Numbered from the stretch's first letter, positions 37,759 through 47,496 are shown. The stretch: 64,000 bases of DNA from Gammaproteobacteria bacterium (GCA_016199745.1 JACQFZ010000051.1:32678-96677), one strand, 5' to 3'. The notes: generated from the sequence alone by a model not told the origin. A program made the numbers and translations.

Positions 37759-38017
37759 CAAGAAACTTATTGTCTGCCGTAACGGCTTTGGTTAAAGAAG
37801 CGAACCCACTCGTAACAACCGATCGATAACTGACAGCGGTGATTGTGTGCACCGTGCCAAAATAGTCGGTGACGAGGTTTAAGGTGAGGAACATGCGGGT
37901 AAGGTCGGCTCACTAACAGATCAGCTGGTGAATCACATTGTCATGTTAGCTTGTCGTACGGGGGTTCGGTGAGGCTCCTTTATTCGCACTGGCAATACTG
38001 TTGATCGCGCTAAAGAT

Positions 38018-38051
38018 CGTCCGTACCCGTCACACCGGCCGGGTACGGACG
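38018..38051 (-). terminator. Hairpin after the phosphorylcholine phosphatase gene
   Basis: CGTCCGTACCCG (38018-38029) and CGGGTACGGACG (38040-38051) form a perfect 12-bp stem with a 10-base loop, eight bases after the stop codon on the minus strand. The T-tract is weak (ATCTTTA). Confidence 0.65.
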
Positions 38052-38059
38052 ACGATTCG

Positions 38060-39133
38060 CTACTGGATGTCCGCTGGGACAACGTCGATCCAGTTCTTAT
38101 CGGCGGTGACGTGTTGCTTCAGCTCTTTCTGACGGGCCGCGAAGTCTTGACGCATCTGCTGGATCTGCGTCATGTACTTAGCCTTCCGATTAACCCATAC
38201 GCGTAAGTAGCCGTTCTTAGCATCAACCGCGTTGAACAGCATGTAGCCATCGGACGACGGTGTGTCGCCGGCGACCAGGATTGGCATTTTCCAACGATCG
38301 ATGTACGTCAGAATAGCGGCGAACTTGCCGGCCATCCAGGTGTTAGGTGTCCACAGGTACGGCGTCACGACCAATTTCGCATTCGCTGCTGGATCGTATT
38401 GACCCTTGCCGATCTGCAAGCGGGCGGTGGTCAGCGCTTGGGTGGTCGGATCCTTCAGCATCGTCGTTACGCCGATGACGTTCTGCGGTTTGACGTTGTA
38501 GCCGTACTTCGGATCAGCCAGCACCATGCGCACCAACTCTTCATGGGCCGCGCTCATGACGTATACCTCAATGCCGTTCTTCATGAGGTAGTTGTACAGC
38601 TCTTGCTGGCCGCGATAGAGCACCGGCCGATTGACGGTACCCTGCACATACTTGTCGCCGTCGAAGTACTCGATCGGGATCGGCTGGCTGTAAGCCATCA
38701 ATTCATCGACGTAGCCTTTTAACTGCTCCAAGCTGAAGCCGGAGAAGATCTGCGCAACCCACGGATAGCAGACCATGTCGTCGATTTCACACAACCGGTA
38801 GTAATAACTGTTAAGTGTTTCTTTTTTGCCGTTGAGGTCTTTGAATGGGATCAGCTTCAGCGTCTGATCCATGTTGTCGCGCGTCAGCACGCCTTTCATT
38901 TCCAAGTATGGCAACAGCGATTCTTCTAAGTCGTAACGGTAAGTCGTGTTGTCGGCGTCGAAAACGGCGTAGTCGCCTGTATGGCGATGCTTTTTGACGA
39001 ACTGCTTGATCTGAACTGCCGCTGCTGCGGGCCAGTGCGCCAGCTCCGCCGGCGGTTGCTCCGAGTTCGCCATCGCTGCCGGCATTACGCACAGCGCCAT
39101 CGCAGTTACTAACAGTTTGTGCCACAGTTTCAT
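38060..39133 (-). CDS. Phosphorylcholine phosphatase (HAD family, PchP-like)
   Basis: Exported HAD-superfamily phosphatase that would release choline from phosphorylcholine. The signal peptide ends near AAMANS. HAD motif I is FDADNTTYRYDLEESLLPYLEMKG in outline, with the nucleophile at D59 and the general acid at D61; the stretch around it closely resembles Pseudomonas PchP. ATG 39133 has GAGGA at good spacing and is chosen over upstream in-frame starts. Length is 357 aa. Neighbouring choline transport and oxidation genes support the assignment. Confidence 0.85.
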   Translation of the reverse strand: MKLWHKLLVTAMALCVMPAAMANSEQPPAELAHWPAAAAVQIKQFVKKHRHTGDYAVFDADNTTYRYDLEESLLPYLEMKGVLTRDNMDQTLKLIPFKDLNGKKETLNSYYYRLCEIDDMVCYPWVAQIFSGFSLEQLKGYVDELMAYSQPIPIEYFDGDKYVQGTVNRPVLYRGQQELYNYLMKNGIEVYVMSAAHEELVRMVLADPKYGYNVKPQNVIGVTTMLKDPTTQALTTARLQIGKGQYDPAANAKLVVTPYLWTPNTWMAGKFAAILTYIDRWKMPILVAGDTPSSDGYMLFNAVDAKNGYLRVWVNRKAKYMTQIQQMRQDFAARQKELKQHVTADKNWIDVVPADIQ

Positions 39134-39574
39134 CACTTGGATCCTCATTGACGGGTTCTGCTTGATTACCAAACGAGTCTTCGGTTAACGCTCATCCTTT
39201 GTGCCGCTGCTCCAAAAGCTTTTCGGGGTCGTCCGACGATGCGACGAAAATCAAAAAAGAATCGACGCGACTTGATGGGGCTCTACTCGCCAGTAAATGC
39301 AGTGGGGTCGGTGACCTTATTCAGATAAATGTAGTGGCAATTTGTGGATTTACTTGATGAAAAGCGTCATACAATGTCGTAAACATTGTGATTACAGAAA
39401 ATAGCAAAATAGCATTTAAATTGAACAACGTGCGGATAGCTGATTTAGCGGCGGTGGTTGGCAATGCGTGACGTAGCGCGTAGCCCATTGAAATGTAACT
39501 CGATTCAAGCGGTGATTTTGCGACATTATGGGTTGGGACCCGAAAAACGGAATTTAACGAAGGTGAAAAAGATC
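39134..39574. other. Divergent promoter region between pchP-like gene and deoR-type regulator
   Basis: A gene-free region of about 440 bases becomes AT-rich near 39340-39430. It holds one copy of a motif shared with the region before the AraC-type gene (39365-39383). The frame of the DeoR-type gene stays open back to 39458, but family similarity starts only at 39575. Confidence 0.55.
39365..39383 (+). promoter_or_regulatory. Candidate operator, copy 1
   Basis: CGTCATACAATGTCGTAAA resembles CGACATATAGCGTCGTAAA at 40395-40413; 14 of 19 positions agree. Both lie upstream of regulator genes in the choline locus. The half-sites CGTCAT and GTCGT suggest a dimeric DNA-binding protein. Function is inferred only from recurrence. 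Confidence 0.4.
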
Positions 39575-40345
39575 ATGTGGCAAGAACAGCGTTACCGCTG
39601 CATTCGCAGCCTATTGGCAACCTACCAGCAAGTCTCGACCGATCAGATCGTCACCGAGCTTGGCGTATCGCGCGAAACAGTGCGCCGAGACTTGTTGGAG
39701 CTAGAGGCGTTGGGCGAGCTGAAGCGTGTACATGGCGGCGCTATCAAGGTCGAAGACGAGCCACCGATCGAGGAGCGCGTTCACACCCGCGTCAAATTCA
39801 AGCGCGCGATTGCCCGGCTCACGGCGAGCATGGTTTCCAGCGGTCAAACGCTGTTTATCGATGCCGGTAGTACCACTGTCATTCTGGCGGAAGAGCTCGC
39901 CAAACTTAGCGGCCTTACGATCATTACTAATTCCTTCGACGTTGCGATAAGTATGCGCAACGGGAGGGAACAGCGGGATAAAGCCAATGAACTCATTGTC
40001 CTCGGTGGGGTACTGGATGACCGTGCCCCAGCGACGGTCGGTAGTCTGACGGTGGCCGAAATTTATCGCTACCGGGCAGATATCGCATTGTTGTCGCCGG
40101 TGGGTGTCGATCTTGAGCACGGCGCTACCAATTTCGACCATCAAGAAGCCGATGTCGCTCGCGCCATGGTTGCCGGGGCCGAACGCGTCTTTATTTTGGC
40201 GGATTACAGCAAGATCGGTTTAGCGAGCCGGGTGGCATATTGCCCGGTCAAGCGTATCGATTTGCTTATCACCAACAGCAAGGCGGCCGAGGAGGGTGGG
40301 TTTGCCGATCTACAATCGGCACTATCGCGGGTCGCATTGGCTTAA
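39575..40345 (+). CDS. DeoR-family transcriptional regulator
   Basis: Cytoplasmic regulator with an N-terminal DeoR helix-turn-helix (YQQVSTDQIVTELGVSRETVRRDLLELE) and a C-terminal sensor domain of the DeoR type (LFIDAGSTTVILAEEL, IITNSFDVA, and the GVDLEHGATNFD region). DeoR sensors usually bind phosphorylated sugars or polyols. Here, beside a phosphorylcholine phosphatase, the ligand could be a phospholipid-derived compound such as glycerol phosphate, which is speculation. ATG 39575 is chosen because the family N-terminus starts there and AAGGTG precedes it. Length is 256 aa. Confidence 0.88.
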   Translation: MWQEQRYRCIRSLLATYQQVSTDQIVTELGVSRETVRRDLLELEALGELKRVHGGAIKVEDEPPIEERVHTRVKFKRAIARLTASMVSSGQTLFIDAGSTTVILAEELAKLSGLTIITNSFDVAISMRNGREQRDKANELIVLGGVLDDRAPATVGSLTVAEIYRYRADIALLSPVGVDLEHGATNFDHQEADVARAMVAGAERVFILADYSKIGLASRVAYCPVKRIDLLITNSKAAEEGGFADLQSALSRVALA

Positions 40346-40394
40346 ATTTGCGAGAGCCATTTGACTATTAGCAAAAGGGACTATACTGAGAAAA

Positions 40395-40413
40395 CGACAT
40401 ATAGCGTCGTAAA
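40395..40413 (+). promoter_or_regulatory. Candidate operator, copy 2
   Basis: CGACATATAGCGTCGTAAA, upstream of the AraC-type regulator, resembles the sequence at 39365-39383. It includes the inverted halves ACGAC and GTCGT. A related partial ACGTC follows at 40414. Confidence 0.4.
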
Positions 40414-40476
40414 ACGTCAACCTGATGGCGCTTTCGTCTGTAGCATTTGTAGCGTCCGAACCCTGGGTAGATCGTT

Positions 40477-41523
40477 ATGAATACGACTAACAACAGTGGA
40501 GCGGTAGATCGAGTGCAAATGGATGCACGTGCGGCCCCCCGCAAAATTGGCCTTTTGTTGCTCCCACAGTTTTTTTGTTCCGAGCTGGGCCTGATCACCG
40601 AGCCATTGGTGTTCGCCAATTGGCTGGTGCAACGAACATTGTTCGAGTGGACCACGCTTTCGTTGGACGGCCATCCGGTCGCTGCCAGCAACGGGATTCA
40701 GGTGGCGGTCGACGGTGCCATTGCCAACGATCAAGAATTTTTTGCTGTCTTTGTTCTCGCCGGCTTCGAATCGAAGACTTATGCCAACGACAAACGCGCC
40801 AAAGATTGGCTGCGTCGCCAATCGCTATTCGGCGCGGCGCTCGCCGGTGTGCAAATGGGTAGCGAAATTCTTGCCGCTGCTGGTTTGTTGAGCGGTTGTC
40901 GCGCGGCAGTTCACTGGGATAACCTGGAAGGATTCCGCGAACTCTATCCTAAGGTCGACGCCAAAGCGGAATTATTCGCGATCGAGCCGCGTCGTCTAAC
41001 GTGCGCCGGTGTTACCAGTGTGACCGACATGATGTTGCATTGGCTCAACGAGTTGGTCGGTACCGATCTGGTTCGCGAAGTTTCCCAGCACATGCTCGTC
41101 ACCAAGACACGCCCGGCGACCGAGAGTCAGCTCAGTGTCGCCCTCGAGAGCGGCGATAGCGCCAGCCCACAAGTTTTGGAAGCGATCACGATTATGCAGC
41201 GCACGTTGGAAGATCCGATATGTTGCGATGAGATCGCGCGCATGGTCGGGCTTTCGCGTCGGCAATTGGAACGTCACTTCAAGCAATACACCACCATGGC
41301 GCCGCAGAAGTATTACATCCATCTGCGGCTATCCAAGGCCCATCGACTCCTACAACAAACCAACCTCAGCGTGGCGCAGGTTAGTGCTTGCACTGGCTTC
41401 GATTCGCTGGAACATTTTTCCCGCGTTTATCGTCAGAAGTTCGGTCGTCCTCCTAGCACGGATCGGCTGCAGTCCACGGCTGCTCCGGTAATGCGACAGA
41501 TAAAAACGTTTGTCCGAAAATAG
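40477..41523 (+). CDS. GbdR-like AraC-family transcriptional activator
   Basis: Regulator with an N-terminal class I glutamine-amidotransferase-like (DJ-1/PfpI) domain (about 25-215) and a C-terminal AraC-type DNA-binding domain with two helix-turn-helix motifs (MVGLSRRQLERHFKQYT and CTGFDSLEHFSRVYRQKFG). This is the GbdR/CdhR architecture; Pseudomonas GbdR responds to betaine and dimethylglycine and controls choline catabolism including pchP. It sits directly before choX copy 3 and betBA and probably activates them. Length is 348 aa. Confidence 0.9.
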   Translation: MNTTNNSGAVDRVQMDARAAPRKIGLLLLPQFFCSELGLITEPLVFANWLVQRTLFEWTTLSLDGHPVAASNGIQVAVDGAIANDQEFFAVFVLAGFESKTYANDKRAKDWLRRQSLFGAALAGVQMGSEILAAAGLLSGCRAAVHWDNLEGFRELYPKVDAKAELFAIEPRRLTCAGVTSVTDMMLHWLNELVGTDLVREVSQHMLVTKTRPATESQLSVALESGDSASPQVLEAITIMQRTLEDPICCDEIARMVGLSRRQLERHFKQYTTMAPQKYYIHLRLSKAHRLLQQTNLSVAQVSACTGFDSLEHFSRVYRQKFGRPPSTDRLQSTAAPVMRQIKTFVRK

Positions 41524-41572
41524 ACAAACTTTGATCGTCCAACGAAGTGCTCTCAACATAAGGAGTGTGTAA

Positions 41573-42523
41573 ATGAGTTCATTGCGCCGTGTGATAACCA
41601 TTGTCGGATTGGTGGCTTGTGTTTTTTCTATAACGGCGGTGAGCGCCGCCGAGCCGGCGGAATGTCGGCGGGTAAATTTCGCCGACGTCGACTGGACCGA
41701 TATCCAGGCGACGACCGCGCTAACGTCGGTCGTGCTCGAAGGCCTGGGCTACAAGCCGAAACGGGTTACCGTCGCCGTGCCGAAGGTATTCGACGGCATC
41801 AAGCGTAAAACGATTAACGTCTTTCTCGGCTACTGGAATCCGAGCATGACGCCGATCGCCGAACCGTATTTGAAGGATGGCTCGGTGATGATGGTGCCAA
41901 AGCCGAATCTCACCGGGGCTAAATACACGCTGGCAGTACCTACTTATGTTGCTGACGCCGGCTTACACAGCTTTGCCGACATCAACAAGTTTCGAACGCA
42001 GCTCGCCGCCGAAATCTACGGCCTCGAGCCGGGCAATGACGGCAATCTTCTGATCAAGAAAATGATCGACGGCGACAGTTTTAACTTGAAGGGTTTCAAG
42101 TTGGTCGAGTCGAGCGAAGAATTCATGCTGACTTACGTCGAGCGCGCGGTTAAACAGAAGAAGCCGGTCGTCTTCCTCGGTTGGGCGCCACATCCGATGA
42201 ACGAACGGTTTCAGATGACATACTTGTCCGGCGGTGACGATGTCTTCGGGCCGAACTTCGGCGGCGCTGAAGTGTTTACCGTGGTCGCACCGGACTATAT
42301 AGAAAAGTGCCCGAATGTCGGCACCTTCATCAAGAACTTGCAGTTCACGTTGTCGATGGAAAGCCAGGTCATGGGGCCCATTCTTGAAAAGCGCGATCCG
42401 GCGGAGGCCGCCACAGAATGGTTAAAGAAGCACCCAAGCACTCTTCTCGGTTGGTTAAAGGGTGTGAAAACTTTCGACGGTAGGGACGGTCTGACCGCCG
42501 TGCGCAGTCATCTCGGTTTGTAA
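41573..42523 (+). CDS. choX: Choline-binding periplasmic protein ChoX (copy 3)
   Basis: Third ChoX-family protein of the locus, more divergent than the tandem pair. The cage aromatics are retained in DVDWTDI, LGYWNPSM, AKYTLAV and LGWAPHPMN. The signal peptide ends near AVSAAEP. Unlike the other two it starts with ATG, preceded by AAGGAG. It is 316 aa and lies 49 bases after the regulator and 33 before betB, so it is probably expressed with choline oxidation. Confidence 0.9.
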   Translation: MSSLRRVITIVGLVACVFSITAVSAAEPAECRRVNFADVDWTDIQATTALTSVVLEGLGYKPKRVTVAVPKVFDGIKRKTINVFLGYWNPSMTPIAEPYLKDGSVMMVPKPNLTGAKYTLAVPTYVADAGLHSFADINKFRTQLAAEIYGLEPGNDGNLLIKKMIDGDSFNLKGFKLVESSEEFMLTYVERAVKQKKPVVFLGWAPHPMNERFQMTYLSGGDDVFGPNFGGAEVFTVVAPDYIEKCPNVGTFIKNLQFTLSMESQVMGPILEKRDPAEAATEWLKKHPSTLLGWLKGVKTFDGRDGLTAVRSHLGL

Positions 42524-42556
42524 TTCATTCGATTCATCAGGTTGAGGTTCAGTCAT

Positions 42557-44017
42557 ATGAAGTTGTCTTCGGTACAGCAGAGTTACATCGGTGGTCGTTA
42601 TATCGCGAGCACATCCGGCGAAACGTTCGCCGACATCAATCCGGCCACCGGTGAGTTGTTGTGCCATGTCGAGAAAGCGGGGCAGGTGGAAGTCGACAAG
42701 GCGGTTGCCGCCGCGCAGGAGGGATTCGCCGTTTGGTCGGTGATGACTGGCACCGAGCGCGGTCGTATCCTTAATCGTGCCGTGCAGATCCTGCGGGCGC
42801 GCAACCGCGAAATCGCCGAGCTCGAAGTGCGTGATACCGGCAAGCCGATTCAAGAGGCGGAAGCGGTCGACGTTCTTTCCGGCGCCGACTGCATCGAGTA
42901 CTACGCCGGGCTCGCCGCGTCGCTGCACGGCGAGCACTATCAGCTCAAGGGCGCGTTCGCTTATACCCGGCGCGAGCCGCTTGGCGTGTGCGTCGGCATC
43001 GGCGCCTGGAACTATCCGATTCAAATCGCCTGCTGGAAATCGGCGCCGGCGCTGGCATGTGGCAATGCCATGATCTTCAAGCCGGCGCAGCTGACGCCGC
43101 TGACGGCGGCGGTGTTGGCCGAGGTCTATACCGAGGCGGGTCTGCCGGCCGGTGTGTTTAACGTGATTCAGGGCGACCGCCACAGCGGCCAGGCGTTGGT
43201 GCGCCATCCGGGCGTGGCCAAGGTGTCGTTGACCGGCGGCGTCGATACCGGCAAGCGCGTCATGGCCGATGCCGCCGAGACGCTGAAGCACGTGACGCTG
43301 GAGCTCGGCGGCAAGTCGCCGCTGATCGTGTTCGACGACGCCGATCTGAACAACGCCGTCGCCGCAGCGATGATGGCGAACTTCTACACCCAAGGCGAAA
43401 TCTGCACCAACGGCACGCGCGTATTCGTGCATGAATCGATCTACGACCGGTTCCTCGAGCAGCTGGTTGCGCGTACCCGCAAGCTTAAGATCGGCGATCC
43501 GTTCAACCCCGAGACGCAGGTTGGTGCCTTGATTTCCGAAGGCCACATGAATAGCGTGCTGCAATTCATCGACAGCGGTAAGCGCTCGGCACGCTTATTG
43601 TGCGGCGGCAAACGTGCGAGCGGTGGCGCCGCGAGTAAGGGTTACTTCGTCGAGCCGACGATATTTGCCGACTGCGCCGACGACATGCAGATCGTCTGCG
43701 AAGAGATCTTCGGACCGGTGATGTCAGTGCTGAAGTTTGCCGACGAAGCCGAGGTCGTGCGCCGCGCGAATGCCACCGAGTTCGGCCTCGCCGCCGGCGT
43801 GTTCACGCGCGATCTCACGCGTGCCCATCGCGTGATCGCGCAACTGGAGGCCGGCGTCTGCTGGATCAACAACTACAACATTACGCCGGTCGAGATCCCG
43901 TTCGGCGGCTTCAAGCAGTCGGGCCTCGGCCGCGAAAACGGCCTCGCTACCCTCGAGCACTACACGCAGTTGAAGAGCGTCTACGTCGAAATGAGCGATG
44001 TGGTTTGTCCGTATTAG
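42557..44017 (+). CDS. betB: Betaine aldehyde dehydrogenase
   Basis: Oxidises betaine aldehyde to glycine betaine with NAD(P)+. The aldehyde dehydrogenase fold shows PWNYPIQ-like [13 protein letters not shown], the general-base motif LELGGKSPL, and the catalytic Cys C283 in [10 protein letters not shown]. Family-typical C-terminal [14 protein letters not shown] is present. ATG 42557 has TGAGG upstream; an in-frame TTG at 42542 is not used. Length is 486 aa. It is followed by betA after 82 bases. Confidence 0.96.
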   Translation: MKLSSVQQSYIGGRYIASTSGETFADINPATGELLCHVEKAGQVEVDKAVAAAQEGFAVWSVMTGTERGRILNRAVQILRARNREIAELEVRDTGKPIQEAEAVDVLSGADCIEYYAGLAASLHGEHYQLKGAFAYTRREPLGVCVGIGAWNYPIQIACWKSAPALACGNAMIFKPAQLTPLTAAVLAEVYTEAGLPAGVFNVIQGDRHSGQALVRHPGVAKVSLTGGVDTGKRVMADAAETLKHVTLELGGKSPLIVFDDADLNNAVAAAMMANFYTQGEICTNGTRVFVHESIYDRFLEQLVARTRKLKIGDPFNPETQVGALISEGHMNSVLQFIDSGKRSARLLCGGKRASGGAASKGYFVEPTIFADCADDMQIVCEEIFGPVMSVLKFADEAEVVRRANATEFGLAAGVFTRDLTRAHRVIAQLEAGVCWINNYNITPVEIPFGGFKQSGLGRENGLATLEHYTQLKSVYVEMSDVVCPY

Positions 44018-44099
44018 TCGCCGGCAGTAGGGACGGATTAGATCAAGCAAACAAGGAAGGCGATAACTACAGTAACCACGACGCACACGAGAATCGTTG

Positions 44100-45764
44100 A
44101 TGTCCATCTCTAGAGAGTTCGATTACATCATCGTCGGCGCCGGTTCGGCGGGCTGCGTGCTCGCCAACCGTTTGACCGAGCAGCCGGAAAACAATGTTCT
44201 GCTGATCGAGGCAGGTCCGCCGGATCACAGCTTGTTTATTCATATGCCGTCGGCATTTGCCTATCCGCTGGCCGACGATAAGTACAACTGGGCGTACGAA
44301 ACCGAGCCGGAACCGTTCATGGAAGACCGGCGTATGTCGTGCCCGCGCGGCCGTGTCATCGGTGGTTCGTCGTCGATCAATGGCATGGCGTACATCCGCG
44401 GCCACGCGCTCGATTACGACGGTTGGGCAGCGGCCCCCGGTCTCGAGCACTGGTCGTACTCCCATTGTTTGCCGTATTTCAAGAAGGCTGAGACCCGCCT
44501 CAAAGGCGCCGACGATTATCACGGCGGCAACGGTCCACTCTATGTCACGACCGGCGAGATGAAGAATCCGTTGTACCGCACCTTCATTAAGGCCGGTATG
44601 GAAGCCGGTTACGGCTACACCGAAGACATGAACGGCTATCGCCAGGAAGGCCTCGGACCGATGGATCGGACGACGTACAAAGGTCGGCGCTGGAGCACGG
44701 CGATGGCCTATCTTCGCCCTGCGAAGAAGCGGCCGAACCTTACGGTGGTGTCGCGCTGCCTGGTCAGCCGTGTGCTGTTCGAGGGCAAGCGCGCGATCGG
44801 TGTCGAGTACATTCGCAAGGGTCAGACAACGCAGGTACGCGCGCAGCGCGAGGTAATCGTTTCCGGCGGCTCGATCAATTCACCGCAGTTGCTGATGTTG
44901 TCCGGTATCGGTAACGCCGATGAGCTGCAGAAACACGGCATTAAGTCGGTAGCGCACGTTCCCGGCGTTGGCGAGAACCTGCAAGACCACATCGAAACCT
45001 ATGTGCAGTACGCGTGCACGCAGCCGATCTCGCTTTACTCGACACAGAATTTCTTCGCCATGGGCATGATCGGTCTCGAGTGGCTGCTGTTCCGCCGCGG
45101 TGTTGGTGCGACCAATCATTTCGAAGCCGGCGGTTTCATCCGCAGTCGCGCCGGCGTCAAGCATCCCGACCTGCAATACCATTTCTTGCCGATCGCGATT
45201 GCTTACGACGGCAGCTACAAGGTCGAGCAACACGGCTTTCAGGCGCACATCGGGCCGATGCGGCCGACCTCGACCGGCTGGGTCAAGCTGCGCTCGCCCG
45301 ATCCGCGGCAACCGCCGCGCATTTTGTTCAACTATTTACAGACCGAGGAAGATCGCCGCCAGTTTCGCGACGGTGTCAGACTGACGCGCGAGATTTTTTC
45401 GCAACGTGCGTTCGAGCCGTATCGCGGCGTCGAGCTGTCGCCGGGACCGACGGTTATCACCGATGCCCAGATCGATGCGCATTTACGGAAGAAGGCCGAG
45501 AGTGCCTATCACCCGTCGTGTACCTGCAAGATGGGCGCCGACAACGATCCGATGGCGGTGGTCGACGGTCAGTTGCGCGTGCGTGGCGTGGAAGGATTGC
45601 GTGTCGTCGACGCGTCGATTATGCCGGCGGTGGTCAGCGGCAATCTCAACGCGCCGACCATCATGATCGGCGAGAAGGCCGCCGATATTATTCTCGGCAA
45701 GCAGTTACCGCCGAAACAAGTGCCCGTGTTTATTCACCCGGAGTGGCAGACCAAGCAACGCTGA
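44100..45764 (+). CDS. betA: Choline dehydrogenase (GMC oxidoreductase)
   Basis: FAD-dependent, membrane-associated enzyme that oxidises choline to betaine aldehyde. The N-terminal dinucleotide-binding motif is [17 protein letters not shown]. The GMC signatures [18 protein letters not shown] and [16 protein letters not shown] are both present. Catalytic H471 lies in [11 protein letters not shown], and the C-terminal segment is [19 protein letters not shown]. It is 554 aa. ATG 44100 has only a weak ribosome-binding site. The gene is convergent with cobS, seven bases away. Confidence 0.95.
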   Translation: MSISREFDYIIVGAGSAGCVLANRLTEQPENNVLLIEAGPPDHSLFIHMPSAFAYPLADDKYNWAYETEPEPFMEDRRMSCPRGRVIGGSSSINGMAYIRGHALDYDGWAAAPGLEHWSYSHCLPYFKKAETRLKGADDYHGGNGPLYVTTGEMKNPLYRTFIKAGMEAGYGYTEDMNGYRQEGLGPMDRTTYKGRRWSTAMAYLRPAKKRPNLTVVSRCLVSRVLFEGKRAIGVEYIRKGQTTQVRAQREVIVSGGSINSPQLLMLSGIGNADELQKHGIKSVAHVPGVGENLQDHIETYVQYACTQPISLYSTQNFFAMGMIGLEWLLFRRGVGATNHFEAGGFIRSRAGVKHPDLQYHFLPIAIAYDGSYKVEQHGFQAHIGPMRPTSTGWVKLRSPDPRQPPRILFNYLQTEEDRRQFRDGVRLTREIFSQRAFEPYRGVELSPGPTVITDAQIDAHLRKKAESAYHPSCTCKMGADNDPMAVVDGQLRVRGVEGLRVVDASIMPAVVSGNLNAPTIMIGEKAADIILGKQLPPKQVPVFIHPEWQTKQR

Positions 45765-45771
45765 CGAGTCG

Positions 45772-46515
45772 TCAGCTAGCGATGAGCGCAGCGGCGACCA
45801 ACGCCGCGGTCTCGGTCAGCTCGATGAGCGCACCGGCGGTATCGCCGGTCATGCCGCCGAGGCGTTTGCACATCGCGCGGCGCAACAACACAAAAACCCC
45901 AACAGACGCCAGCAGCGCCCAGAAGCCGGCGAGGGTGCCGATCGCCAACGTGGCGACTACCGTGACGCCGACGGCGATCATGCAGGCGGCTCGCGGCAGA
46001 TGCGCCGCTAACGCCGCTCCCAACCCACCTGGGCGAACATATGGCGTCGTTAGAAAAAGTAGCGGCGGCGTGCAGCGCGCCAGCGCCGGAATGAAGAGCA
46101 ATGCCTGCCAGTGGTTGGTCGCCAACACGTGCACGGCAGCGAATTTGATCAGCAGCGTAACCACCAACGTAACTACCGCCGCCGGCCCACAGTAGGGGTC
46201 TTTCATGATGGCGAGCGTGCGCTCGCGATTGCCGAGGCCGCCGACCCAAGCGTCGGCACTGTCGGCGAGCCCATCGAGATGCAGTGCACCGGTCAGCAGC
46301 ACCCAGCCGCCGAGCACGAGTGCCGCCCGCAGCAGCGCCGGCGCATCGCTCAGCATCCATGCCAGCGTCGCCAGTAGCATTCCCAGCAATAGCCCGACCA
46401 CCGGATAGTAGGGCAGCGAGCGGCCGATCACGCGTTCGTCAGCCGCCTGCGCCAGCCGTACCGGTAAGCGTGTGAGAAACTGCAACGCGATAAGAAACGG
46501 GTAGAGCGGATTCAC
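45772..46515 (-). CDS. cobS: Adenosylcobinamide-GDP ribazoletransferase (cobalamin synthase)
   Basis: Inner-membrane enzyme joining adenosylcobinamide-GDP and alpha-ribazole (or its phosphate) in the last assembly step of cobalamin. The N-terminal ALQFLTRLPV and the acidic metal motif LHLDGLADSADAWVGG are diagnostic; several hydrophobic helices follow. Length is 247 aa. Its GTG start overlaps the cobC stop (GTGA), so the two are coupled. It is the last gene of the cob operon. Confidence 0.94.
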   Translation of the reverse strand: MNPLYPFLIALQFLTRLPVRLAQAADERVIGRSLPYYPVVGLLLGMLLATLAWMLSDAPALLRAALVLGGWVLLTGALHLDGLADSADAWVGGLGNRERTLAIMKDPYCGPAAVVTLVVTLLIKFAAVHVLATNHWQALLFIPALARCTPPLLFLTTPYVRPGGLGAALAAHLPRAACMIAVGVTVVATLAIGTLAGFWALLASVGVFVLLRRAMCKRLGGMTGDTAGALIELTETAALVAAALIAS

Positions 46516-47078
46516 GGCGTTTGGTTCTCCGGCGTATCTGCCATCGGTACGTCGATGCGACGCAATGCCGCGTACGGTACGTCGATCTCGAGCAGCTTAG
46601 CGAGTGGATGATTCAGTACATGGCACAGAATTACCCGGATCGGACCACCGTGCGCCACTACGAGCAGTCGCCGGCGCTGCGCAACGATGTCGCCCCAAGC
46701 ATCGAGTACGCGCGCTCGTACCTGCGCCAAAGATTCGCCGCCCGGCGGACCGCGGTTCCAGGGATCTTGCCAGAAGCCGGTGAGGGCGTCGGCATCCGTT
46801 TCCAGCAGTTGCGCCGCCGTGCGGCCCTCCCAACGACCGAAATTCATTTCTTGCAGACGTGCATCGATTTGCAGCGGCAACGCGCGCTGCTCGGCTAACG
46901 CGCGGGCGAAGGCGGCGCAACGAGTCAGCGGCGAGGTGACAATGCCGTCCCAACGGATGTCACCGCTAACCGCGGCCCACATTTGCTCCCAACCCGCGGC
47001 GCTGAGCGGATCGTCGGTGATGCCGCGATAGCACGGACCGCCTTCAACATAGCCGTGGCGTAACAGGTCTATGGAAAT
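46512..47078 (-). CDS. cobC: CobC-like alpha-ribazole phosphatase (histidine phosphatase family)
   Basis: Would dephosphorylate alpha-ribazole phosphate or the adenosylcobalamin phosphate product. The phosphohistidine motif is LLRHGYVEGG, with MNFGRWEGR and the second histidine in VAHGGPIRVIL. The normal 5' end is missing: no ATG, GTG or TTG lies between the upstream repeat and the first motif. The coordinate given is an ATT codon (47076-47078) preceded by GGAGGGG from the repeat. Otherwise it is read as the C-terminal part of a fusion with the DUF559 frame, which stays open without a stop. Protein activity is likely but its start is uncertain. Confidence 0.75.
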   Translation of the reverse strand: MSIDLLRHGYVEGGPCYRGITDDPLSAAGWEQMWAAVSGDIRWDGIVTSPLTRCAAFARALAEQRALPLQIDARLQEMNFGRWEGRTAAQLLETDADALTGFWQDPWNRGPPGGESLAQVRARVLDAWGDIVAQRRRLLVVAHGGPIRVILCHVLNHPLAKLLEIDVPYAALRRIDVPMADTPENQTP

Positions 47079-47450
47079 AGGCGCCCCTCCCCCCTCGCGG
47101 GGGAGGGGACGGGGGAGAGGGGGCGTATTAAGTTCCGCCAATATTCGCTCTAACACCGATTTAGGTTGGGTCAGAATTTCATTGTTCCAGAACCGCAGAA
47201 TTCTAAATCCTTGCGATCGTAACCACGCATCACGCTTCTGATCATTAAAGCTGTCCGCATGCTGACCACCATCTGCTTCGACAATGAGCCGTGCGCTGAA
47301 GTGCACGAAATCGACGATGTAGTTACCGAGCAGTTGTTGTCGGCGAAATTTCTCGCCCAATAAGCGATGTGCGCGGAGATGTCGCCACAACAAACGTTCG
47401 GCCTGCGTCATTTCTTGGCGTAGACGTTTGACGTGGTTGATGTCGTTCAC
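47079..47450 (-). CDS. DUF559-domain protein (endonuclease-like), in frame with cobC
   Basis: A DUF559 domain, related to very-short-patch-repair-type endonucleases, of about 110 residues: MTQAERLLWRHLR, GEKFRRQQLLGNYIVDFVHF, RLIVEADGGQH and GFRILRFWNNEIL. The PD-(D/E)xK-like residues (D in IVDF, E in VEADG) appear intact. The start could be GTG 47450 right after the repeat, or ATG 47411 at MTQAERLL. No stop codon follows; the frame runs through the left repeat (linker PPLPRPLPREGGGAP) into cobC, ending at 46512 as a predicted 312-aa fusion. Inverted repeats flank it, suggesting a mobile cassette. Confidence 0.75.
47081..47126. repeat. GC-rich inverted repeat, left flank of the DUF559 cassette
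   Basis: A stretch of the form CCCCTCCCCCCTCGCGGGGGAGGGG followed in outline by ACGGGGGAGAGGGG; it pairs internally and is the reverse complement, with few changes, of 47453-47495. It lies inside the reading frame joining DUF559 to cobC and encodes a Pro/Arg/Gly-rich linker. Confidence 0.85.
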
Positions 47451-47452
47451 TC

Positions 47453-47495
47453 CCCCTCTCCCCTGTCCCCTCCCCCGCAAGGGGGGAGGGGGACG
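47453..47495. repeat. GC-rich inverted repeat, right flank of the DUF559 cassette
   Basis: CCCCTCTCCCCTGTCCCC followed by TCCCCCGCAAGGGGGGAGGGGG in outline; an inverted copy of 47081-47126. It begins just after the cobT stop on the minus strand. Confidence 0.85.
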
Positions 47496-47496
47496 C

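Larger units (their letters stand above)
37687..38059. other. Gene-free region upstream of choX copy 2
   Basis: These 373 bases hold two inverted repeats (37731-37758 and 38018-38051, listed separately) and no credible gene. The promoter of choX copy 2 should lie here, but none can be assigned with confidence. Confidence 0.5.

Noticed and set aside
45014..46195. 393-aa plus-strand open frame across the betA-cobS junction
   Set aside because: It overlaps two well-supported genes in other frames and is rich in Arg, Ala and Ser, as expected of a GC-rich shadow frame.
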